A stretch of DNA of 64,000 nt from Craspedostauros australis (lineage: Eukaryota > Bacillariophyta > Bacillariophyceae > Mastogloiales > Achnanthaceae). Where the stretch lies: positions 124,001-188,000 of the forward strand of contig JAMXDE010000013.1 of NCBI GenBank assembly GCA_026770025.1, given 5' to 3'. Positions 37,887 through 48,000 of this stretch are shown in pieces (position 1 is the stretch's first letter; the number at the start of each line of letters is the position of its first letter). The notes beneath the pieces are model-generated. The model ran no database searches. It saw only the letters and a program-made list of their open reading frames with translations, and was not told where the DNA came from. Made by a program: the position numbers and the translations under genes.

Positions 37887-38852
37887 ATGAAGTCAGGGGC
37901 GGAGATCCACTTCGTGGCGGGACAGATCTTCACCATCTGCGTCGCGTTGCTGGCCGTCGCGCCTCGCATGCCGTTCGATTCCAACGGCACGATAGGCGGC
38001 AAGCTCTCATTTCCATTCCGACGGGCGCTGCTGCTGCTGGTGGCCGTGGGAGTCACGAGGGTGCTGGTGTGCCACATATTCTTCCCAGGACAGATCTTCC
38101 TTGACAATCTCCTCGGCATCGTGCACGTCGTCGGCCAATCTTTCCTCTGCCTCACCACGGCGTACATCCTGCAGCTGCGGCTCTCGCAGGTCATCAACAT
38201 CACGCCGGGAGCCTCCCTCATGCCCGTTCTCGTCGCCATAGCCGTCATAGCGCCCTTGGGAGCCGTGCTTGCCCACACTGCGCATCCCAACTTCTGGAGC
38301 CTCGTCAACATCGCGAAGGCATCATCGTGTTACGTCGTCCTGCAAACCCTCGCCACGTACGCATCCGTCACGACCTCCGGATCCCACGGTCGGGGCAGCT
38401 TCCTCGCGCAGCTCGTGCGCATGGCAGAATATTGGTTCCTCGCGACCAGCATCCTAGCCTTCGTCGGGGAGGTGCTGCATGGTCACATCCTCACCCGATA
38501 CCAGCACCTGGACGGCAACAACGTCGAAGACGAGGCGCACCCCATCGTCGTTCTCTTGGATGCAGTCAGGCACAACCAGGACAGCGGCGTCGATGATTGG
38601 ACCAGGCTTCTCATCCATTCCATCTTCCTCAACAGCCTCGACGAGATGCAGCACTTCACCAGCAACAGCAGCAACAGTGGCAGCAGTGGCAACTCTACTG
38701 GCACGCGTGCGAGCGGGGTACCACCCACGGCGTCCGATCCTGAGGCAATGCAGAGCACTGCAGGAATGACACTGCATCCAGATGGTTTGGGCTCCATCGT
38801 ACCTCTGGTACCACGCAACCATGCAAACACGGCAACCTTGAGATCACGGTGA
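37887..38852 (+). CDS. Multi-pass membrane protein, unknown family
   Basis: The product has 321 residues with about six hydrophobic segments: residues ~12-28 (GQIFTICVALLAVAP), 45-66 (RRALLLLVAVGVTRVLV), 72-97 (LLGIVHVVGQSFLCLTTAYI), 110-130 (LMPVLVAIAVIAPLGAVLAH), 136-161 (NIAKASSCYVVLQTLATYA) and 178-201 (MAEYWFLATSILAFVGEVL). The last 110 residues are hydrophilic, Ser/Asn/Thr-rich and probably disordered. The size and spacing of helices recall KDEL-receptor/PQ-loop-like proteins of the early secretory pathway, but I see no decisive signature, so the function is unassigned. The ATG follows an A/C-rich leader. It is divergent from IST1 and convergent with the ankyrin gene (231 bp). Confidence 0.8.
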   Translation: MKSGAEIHFVAGQIFTICVALLAVAPRMPFDSNGTIGGKLSFPFRRALLLLVAVGVTRVLVCHIFFPGQIFLDNLLGIVHVVGQSFLCLTTAYILQLRLSQVINITPGASLMPVLVAIAVIAPLGAVLAHTAHPNFWSLVNIAKASSCYVVLQTLATYASVTTSGSHGRGSFLAQLVRMAEYWFLATSILAFVGEVLHGHILTRYQHLDGNNVEDEAHPIVVLLDAVRHNQDSGVDDWTRLLIHSIFLNSLDEMQHFTSNSSNSGSSGNSTGTRASGVPPTASDPEAMQSTAGMTLHPDGLGSIVPLVPRNHANTATLRSR

Positions 38853-39023
38853 GCACACCAGTACGATCTGTACTTCGAAGTACGGTGCTCGTACGAGAGC
38901 AGAGCGACAGGCAAACAATCGATGGGATGTCCTTTGACAATGCGTACGCTACCAAAGTTGCGCGCACATACCAACATCGAGTGCTCTACAACGACTCGTT
39001 CCTAGTCTCTCTCTCTTGCGCGC

Positions 39024-39052
39024 GCACACACACACGCACATATATATATACA
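39024..39052. repeat. (CA)n(TA)n microsatellite
   Basis: CA run followed by a TA run in the 231-bp convergent gap between the membrane protein and ankyrin genes. Confidence 0.9.
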
Positions 39053-39083
39053 TTTGGTACCATACGCATTCTACACATTTTAC

Positions 39084-42000
39084 CTACTTTTGGCCACGCT
39101 TTGCTTTCAGGACAGCGCTAAGCCATGGGTTCTTGTGTGAATTGGTGGGTGCCAGCGGTGATGCTTGGCCTTCGAACAGCTCGTGTTGTGATAAAGACAA
39201 GTCGTCATCGTCGTCACCATCACCAGCAACGCCTTTGCCATCGGCACTTTCATCTTCTGGTGATGACGTTGCCCTTGGCTGATTCAACCCTTGCAGATGC
39301 GATGGGATGCTTACGACGAAGGATCGGCGGATGGCATTTGGCCCCGGTGCCATTCCAAGTTTCTTCCCACTTGAACCCTTGGTGAGTGTCCTCCTCGGGT
39401 CCAGCATTGCTCCTTCGTCACGTTTTGATAGATCCTGAAAGTGTCTTCCGGTCTGCGATGTGTGGAGTTCCTGAGCGGTGCTGCTGCTCTTGAGCACATT
39501 GTTTGTGCCGTTTGCGTTGATGCTACCGCTGCTAGCAATGCTCGTTGCAGAATCAGCCCTGCATTCAACGATGTTGCTATCGCTATCGCTACCGCCACCG
39601 ACATTGCTGGCACCATGGCTGTTGTCGTTGTCATCGTCATTGCCACTAACATCGTCACATGCACCATCTTGAAAAAAGGTCCTGTGGTTCGATTCGGATG
39701 ATGACGACACGGCGATGATCAACCTCGCTGTTGTAGCCGAGGCATCGCTCTTTCGCTCGTCCCTGCCTTTGTCGGCATCCACCACCGTCCCGGGGTCCAC
39801 GTGGCTCGGTCCATCACGATGCTTTTGCGTCAGGCTGATGGATGGCAACGCAATCTGGTTTCCATTCACCATTGTGCTCCTGTCGCCATCCGATTCGCTC
39901 AATGAGCCCGACGCGCCCAATGTACCCAACGATGGAAGAAGTGACGACCTTTCCTCTGAGAAGGAACCCTCATCCGTGGCATTGCCCAGCTCGTCCTCCT
40001 TGCACTCGGGCACCAGCGGCGGCGGGTCGTTCATCAATCGAAAATCTGGCTTCTTCATTGCTTTCACATGCTTGCGCGCTCTGACGATAGGCGTGTCAGC
40101 TATTGGCTTCTCTGCTGGCGGTCCTGGATGCTTTCGGAAGGCAAAGGTCGGGCTCTGCGCATCGTCACCGACTGGAGTTCCCAACGGCATCCCATCCATC
40201 GGTGGCAACGGCACGCCCGGAGACAGGTCGATCTTAGCGCCCTCCGTGTTGCGGAAGGAACGGCTGTTGCTGTTCGCCAGCTCTGACGAATCGGTTAATT
40301 CCGACAGAGGGGATGACAGATCGCTGGAAAGCGTACTGGAATTGTTTGGATCGGTCGACAAATCCTGAAGGAAGAGCGGGACGCCCGATTCTATCGAGGA
40401 CGGCAGCGACTCGTTGCTCAGCCTCTCAAGCTGCCGCCTCATCGCTCTTGCACCAACCGCTGACGCTTCGTCGAACCCTGACGAACTATCATCCCACTTG
40501 CCGATGCTCATGCTCATGCCAAAGTTCGTGCTCGTGCTGCTGGCATTGCTGGTCCTAGCAGTCGATCGCTTCATCTTTTTCATCTTCTCGTCGTAACGGG
40601 ATAACTGTCTCGTGGTCATTCGGTACGGAATATTCACGATCTTCTCTTGGATGTAGAATCGATGGGATTTGCTCTTCGGCCGGAGCTTGCACTTCACGCC
40701 CGAAGCCGTGAGCTGCTTCACCTTCAGGATTTCCAGCACGCGGTCACGTTCCAAGGTCCGAACGATCGCCTTGCGAGCGACGCTGTAGCGGTGCGAACGC
40801 GGGATTTGGAAGTGGATGGGTATCCTCTGCTTCAAACGCAACGCGTTTCTCAGCTTGTGCCGATTCAGCGCGAAGACCAGCTTGTTATCCAGCGGCAGCC
40901 GTTCCGAGATATTGCCCGATTCGTAATGCGTCATGCTGCTACGGAGGATGGCCGGCGTGAGTATGAAGTCGCTCTGCTTCAGCGCAGGTTTGAACTCGTT
41001 CGACGGCTCCATCGTCATGATGTGTGCCAGCCACTTCACGATGGCAGAGTTCTCCTTGGCCTGGAAAGCGCAGTTGGCAAGCTCTGGCTTGCAGAAGATG
41101 TCCAACCATGTGGCGATCTCGCCTAACCGTTCAAAGTACGCCACGGCCTCCATCGTTTGCTGCACATCGAAGTGTTCGATATGATTGGCCGCAGCAATGC
41201 CGTGGATAATCCAGATGTAATCCTCGTCTTCGTCCACCACGACCATGTTCTTGTCGATCATGGCGATGGACACCAACTGTTGATCCTGATCTTGGCGCAG
41301 GGTGTGCAGACCGCGCAAGCTGAGCTGCGATCCGTAGTTCTGAAGCACGCGCAGCCATGATCGTTTGTGATTGCGGTGATACACTGACGCCTTGAGCATC
41401 TTCAGCTTGTCCCGTGTGATGATGAAGGCCTCTCGCTTCGTGATGACGACGACGTGCTTCAGATTGGAGTCAATGCGCTCCAGCCGGCTAGCGTCCGCGT
41501 CACGAGAATAAACCCCGACGCCGTCCAAGTGCGACACATCGGCAACCGTGAACCTCCGGCTGCCAAAATCGTAGCCCGGCATGACCTGCCCATCGCGAGG
41601 GATGGAGAGCGTCATGTCCGCATGATCCGGCGTGACCACCTCCGCCATGGGGGGCGTCAACGAGAAGCTCGAGTTGAGTTGTTCCAGATGTTGCATATCC
41701 ATCGAGTTGTCGATTTCATGGACCGCGTTCTCGATGGCCGCCATGCTGGCCTTGAGGAGTTCGTCACGGTTGGCGGATGCGCTTTCGCCTTTCTTCGTCT
41801 TCTTGTCAACCATAGTTGGCGTGACATCAAGCGTAGTCTTCGGCAAAATGCTTTTTGGTTTGGAGAGGGTTGCTCTCTTCTCAATTTTCGATGGCATGGA
41901 CTTGGCCTCCATTGTTGCATCATCGCGTCCCTTCGATTTCGACCCACCCGCTTTGCCGGACTTCGTCTTCGATGGCTCTCGCAGATCGCCCACCACTTTT

Positions 42001-45000
42001 CCGTTGCGTGCAACGCTCATGATACCTGGCCCACCAATTGCTTTCCTTGCGGTGATGCTGCTCGCTTGATCATCATGCTCATCGCCAGTAGCGACATGTG
42101 GAGCACCATCAGCACCATCACTACCAATGTCGTAACTGCTGTCGTTCGTATTTTGAGATTTTGTGTCTCCTGACGTTGCCTCCGCTTTTGGTGTTTCATT
42201 TGTACGCACCTCCGGAGTGGCGTTGTTGCCCGCGCAGTCCTTGGAGTCGAAGCTGGGCATGATCTTTGCCTGACCAAGCTCGCCTTCATCGGAGGAGAAG
42301 TTGGGATCTTCCTCTTCATATTCCAAGTCCTCCTCCTCTGACGAGAAGTTGGGATCCCGCTCTTCGAAGTCAAATTCAAACTGCGATTCGAAGTTGGGGT
42401 CCATCTCTTCGTACTCGGTCTCCTCATACTCCATCTCCGCCTCGTCGCTGCTGGTGTCTTCCTTGAACTCTTCGATGACATCACCATCCTGCTGGTTGGC
42501 GCGGCTACCTGCGGCTTGGTGTCGGCGGAAGATAGCATTTCCGTGCAAACCAAACCCATCCGCGCGGATGGAATCGTTCATGGGTGCCCTTGCCAAGGGG
42601 TACTGCTTCCTTCCCCCCTTCGTGGGTGTCTGCCGCTGCTTTCTGCCACCACCATTGACACCAACACCACCGCCACCTTGACGCCTGGCGAACGAAGAGG
42701 ATGTATCGTTCAACGGCAACGTGCCCGTGGTGAGACCCTCCAGCGTGATGGACTGGTCGCTGCTCTCAAAGTCTCTCGATCCATGACTGGCAATACCGCC
42801 TGCCTGTGAGGACGCTGCGGAAGACTGCGACAGACGACGGCGCATGGGCCTGGTCGGTGGCCTGCCATGCCGCGACGGCAAGGATTCCGAGATGTTATCG
42901 TCTCTAGAGAATGTCCTGGGGATAAGCTGATCCAGCGAGAAGGACTGATCGCTCCGGATGGAGCTATTGGGCGACGTGGATCCGCGCGAGTGATAGCTCC
43001 CGCCCAGAGACTGCCTGCGACGCTGCGCACGCGCCAGAGAGCTGGCCCATGGCAAGTGCGAGAGATCTGTCAGCGTCAAGCTGTCATCTCGCGAAAACGA
43101 CGAGGCACCGCCTCCCAGCTGGTCCAACGACATGGACTGATCGAACTTGCTTGCGGAGTTATCTGGAGACGGTGCAAATCTGGCGTGTCGGCTGCCCACG
43201 GCGGGAGATCCGCCAGTAACTCCTCCAACATTGCTCATGCTGACACCGCCAAAGCCGTTCATGCCGCCTCCGAGACCGCTGTCCATTCCGAATTGGATCG
43301 ACGCGGAGGAACCGCTTTGGTTGTTGCCAGTGCTGTTGTTATCCAACGAGAATGAGCCTTCGCCGAATGCATCTTCCAAGGTGAGCGACAGCTTGGAGGA
43401 ATCCATCTCGTACACTTCCTCCAGGAAATCCAAACTTCGGAGGGAAAGGTTGGAGTCGAAGCTCTGGTTCAGCCAGGTGCGCTTGTGCGTCGACAGCATG
43501 GCCATGTTGGCGGCCCGCTGTCTGCGACCAGCAGCATCCTTGCCTGTGCCGCTTGCGTCACGGCGGTGATGATGTGGCGGGATGGCCACAAAGTCCGTTC
43601 CCAGGCACAGCAAGAGCGGGTTGCGTCGCAGCAGCTGGAAGATGCTGGACATTACGCTGAGGTCCTGCGATGCCAACGCCTTGCTGTTCTCCAGCACCCT
43701 CTGGTGGGGCGTCAGCTGTCTCCACTTGGAAGCGCCGACCTGATTGCGGACCGATTCTTCCAACCGCAACCGCTTCTCTTCCGAATACGGCTGGCCGACG
43801 GCCATCATCTGGAATGGGAATAGGTCTTCCTGCGGCACAGCCAATGCATCCGGCTCCTGATCCACCACCGCCTTCAGCTCATCCCATCCTTTCCCCGCGG
43901 TGATTCCCACATGCAACGGCAGCTTCACGTGATCCCACTTGATGAGCGCAGCGTCAGGGTTTGCATGGAGGATCATTTCGATCGCGGTCTTGGGATGCGG
44001 GAACTCGAACGGTAGCGGCAAGTACTTCGGCGTGTTCATGGCGATGTGCAACGGATAGCATTCGACGCAGTTGGGGATGGGGATCGACACCGATCGGGGA
44101 AAGATCTCGAGGATCAGGTTGATGACGTATAGCGGCGTGTCTGGGTTGGACACTGCGGCATGCAGGAGGAACTCCTCGCTGTGCGGCACCACGATGCGGC
44201 TTTCCTGCCAGATCCAGAACTTCAGCTTCTTCCACCAAGGGTGCAACGTGGTCGAGACGAAGCCATCCATGATGGCCTCCTTGATGACGGCCAGGTTGCA
44301 TCGATGCACCTTCCACCCGCGCGCGTTGGTGTCGTAGGCCCAGCCGATGTAATGCGCCGAGACGTGACCCAGATGGAACAGACCTTGCACGTACTTGATT
44401 TGCAACGCATCCGTGATGGTATCATCCGCTCTGGCGAGGATGGATTTGGACTTGCTCCGTTTTGTGGACAGTCCCAGCGATGCGCGGCGTGCCACGCGCG
44501 CCGCTTCTCTGCGTCGAATCACCGACGGATCGATGGCGTCTGGATTGGCGCGCAACAATTCGAAGCACAAGGTGAATTGTTCCAGCTCAATCACGGTTTC
44601 CACGACCTCCATGGCGCGTTCCTGTTCTTCGGTCGGCATCGCGTTGTTCCATTCGAAGTCCGTGAACGCAGACTTGGTCAACACCTCGACGTCGAGCTGG
44701 ACCTCTGGTTTGGCCGCCATCTGGAATGGATACAGCTTTGTGTTGGGATCTCGCTGGATCAACGAGATGGGGCTGGCCTCCACGAGGGGCTGGATGAAGT
44801 TCCATGGTTTGTTGGCGGCGATGGCATGATGAATCGCAAGTCTCTGCCGGTACCTGGCGTGTTTCGTGCGGAAGGAGGGATCCGTCTCAATCAGCTGCGA
44901 GCAAAGGTCATTGAGCAGCAGCACTTCATGTGTCTCACCTCGCCGCGGTGGCACGGTGCGGTACCGCCAAACGCGGCACGCCAAGTGGATGGGCAACGCG

Positions 45001-48000
45001 GTCGTCTTGGGATGGGGGAGTTCGGTGGCGTTGGGATAGAGCGCGACGAGCAGTTGCAAGAGCGATGGAGGCACATCCGAGTTGGTGAGGGCGGAATGCA
45101 CCATCAGCAGCTCCTCGTGAACCTCCTCCGACAGCTCGATGTCAGGATTGATGACGGTCTTGTCGTCGTTGCCGTTGCTATCACTATTGCTGCCATCAGG
45201 CTGCGAATGCTCAGTTTCAGTGTGCGAATCGTCATCGGTCACAATGGAAGCTGCGGCGGTGCCGAGAGAATTGGCCGACCGGAGTCGTTTTGGAATTTCG
45301 TGCGTCGCCCAGTACTCCAGGAGGAGCTGCAATTTATCCCACCACTCCATGAAAGGTGTTGGTGGTGTGTAGTCGATGTCGTGCTGCTCCTTCGCCAATG
45401 CCCATTCCTGCAACGTGCGACGGTACGATCCTTTGGCGACCAGGGTATGGTTGTTCCTGCCGCTGCGGTCCTCCCCTTCCTCGTTGTCGGAGCTGTCATG
45501 CAGGGTTGACACCGATGAGATGGACGACGTGGAGAGCAACGAGGACGTGCTTGTTTGGAGGTAGGATCCCTTGCCATCATCGGAACGATTGCGACGTCGC
45601 TTGAACTGCGAACGCAGCTTGCGAGTTCGGTTGGGAGGATGGTTGATTGCGGCGGTTGCGACACCGTTTGCTGCAGCGATCATGGCGGTTGCGGTTTCCG
45701 CCAACGATGGCGAGGGCAGCGGAGCCGGCGCATCTTCGTGCAAGACGCAGGCCACTCGGTAATGGCTGGCCACCAGTCCGCGGCCCATGGGATCCTTGTA
45801 CGTTTTGAGGAAGGAGGTTGGGCACGCATTCAGGACGGAGATCCACAAATCCTTGGGGTATTGTCGAGAGATGAGGTACGACAGGACAGGCCCAGCCAAG
45901 AGACGCTCCTTCTTTGACGTGGCGGCCGCCGTCGTGATGGGCTGCGGTCCCATGAGGGCGTTGACGGCGGCTTCCGGCTGAGACGACGGCTTTGACTTCA
46001 TGGGTTCGAGGAGATTGTCCATGGACATTTGCAAGATCAATCGAATGACGGATGGTGGTGCAGCTGCCTGCAGACACTCCAGGAGGACGGTGTGATTCTC
46101 GACGTTGATGTTGAGGGGCTTGTTGCGCGCGATGCGGTTCTCTAGGAGCCACTTGACCAATGCGAATCTGCGTTCCTGACGTTGCTGCCATTCCTGATGG
46201 TGCTGGTAGTGGGGGAATCCCCAGAAGCAGTACGGCGGTGGCGTGACCTTTTCGCCATTCGCTGCCGCGCCATTCATATCGTTGGTAGTATTGTGATTGT
46301 GATTGTGATGGTCATGTGCATTGTGATTGTCGATTGTGCTTCCATCGCGATTGCCGGCGTTGCGGAAGTCTGCGTTGACGGGATCAAAGTCAGGGGCAAC
46401 GCCCGTGGCAGCCATGGGGATGGGACCGTCGAAGTTGTAGATGGCATCGTCGATGGCCCAGAGCAAGGGTGTCTTGCCCTGCCCGTCTGGTTGCCAGGAA
46501 GCTGGTGGATACGCCTTGATGAGCTTGTCGAGGAGATCGAGGTTGCGACGTCCCGCTTGGACTGCCAGATGCAAAGGGTAGGAATGCTGGTTGTCCTTGG
46601 TGGATGCAGCGAGACGCGCAACGAAGAGCATCTTTTGAACGATCTTGTTGGGAACACGTTCCCAGCAGGCCCAGTGCAGAGGTGTGCGTCCCGTTTGCGG
46701 GTCGACGCAGAGAAGGGGGGAGGATGGGAGGTCCTTTGATTTGTTCTTCGATTTGTGCCTCCACAATCTGGATGACTTGGTCGTCGCGGTGTTGGTCGTC
46801 GTGGTCGTGTTTGCGTTTGTGTTCATGGAGATGCCCTCATCGTCGCTCTCCAGGTCATGGGTGAGGGTGGAGATGATTGGTCTGCCATCGTCATCGAGGC
46901 TGAGATCTCTGTTGGCAAGGCCAGTGTGAGTATTCGCAGAAGAAGCAGCAGCAGCAACAGCAGCACGTGGTTTGCCATCATCCTGATTGCTGTTATTGCG
47001 ATCGTTGTTATTGTTGCTGTTGCTGCTGTTGTTGTCGTCCGCATCGATGCTGCCCTTCCTTTGGAACATGTTCTGGAAGTACTTGGTGACGCGCAGCTGA
47101 CGTCGCTTGCGCTTCTTTGGCTTCTTTTTGACCAGGGTCTGCTTGCAATGCTGATGTTCCGTGGGATGATGTTTGGGGTTGTATGTTTGGAGGAGGGTTT
47201 CGAGTTCCTCCCAGTACTGATTCTGGATGCAGTGCTGCCATTTCCAGGAGGGGGATGACTTTGGATCGAGATGCTGGTTGTTGGGGTTGCCGTGCATGTG
47301 CGGATTGTGGGCGTTGTAAACGTGATCGTTGTCGAATTGCGATGTGTTGGAGGTGAGGGCTGACGAGTCGTGGCTGTGGGTTGGTCGTATCATGGAGCGG
47401 TACTTCTCACTGCGGTTGTGCTGGTTGACTGTGGATGCATCCGAGGAGACGGAGGCTCGATGGAAGCAGGAGGAACGGAGAGGCGCGATGGTGGACTCCG
47501 TGCTGTCGTCCGTGGTGCTTTCCATGCTGATGCTGATGCCGGAACCATTGCGATGCGGGCGAGTGCGGTTGGTGGTGGTGGCCGTGGTTGTGCTGCTGCC
47601 TCCGGTGGAGAGGAAGGATGAATCTGTGGAGGCCGAGGAGTGTATGCGGGTGGTGTAGGCGTGGGTGTGGGCATGAGCGTGGACGTTGGAGTTGGAGAGC
47701 GCGAATGCATCCCGTGGTTGTCCATGTGGATGTGGATGTCCATGTGGATGTCCATGCTGATGGCTGTTTGTGTCATAGGTTGTGGATCCGTTTGTGTTGG
47801 TACGCGATCTGCCTCTGGGTCTCGCATGATGATCGGAACGTTCTATCGGCGCTGTCGCATGCGATTGTCGCTGTTGGTGGTGTGAGTTTGGATGCGATGC
47901 CGAAGTGTTGAAAGTTGGTTGCGTGCCGGAGCTGGAATGGCTGTGATTCATGTTCATTTGTATGTTGTTGGTTGCGCTTGCGCTGTGGTATGGCAGGTGA

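Noticed and set aside
44160-45509. Plus-strand 449-codon frame opposite the ankyrin gene.
   Set aside because: It lies antisense to recognisable ankyrin repeats and no domain is visible.
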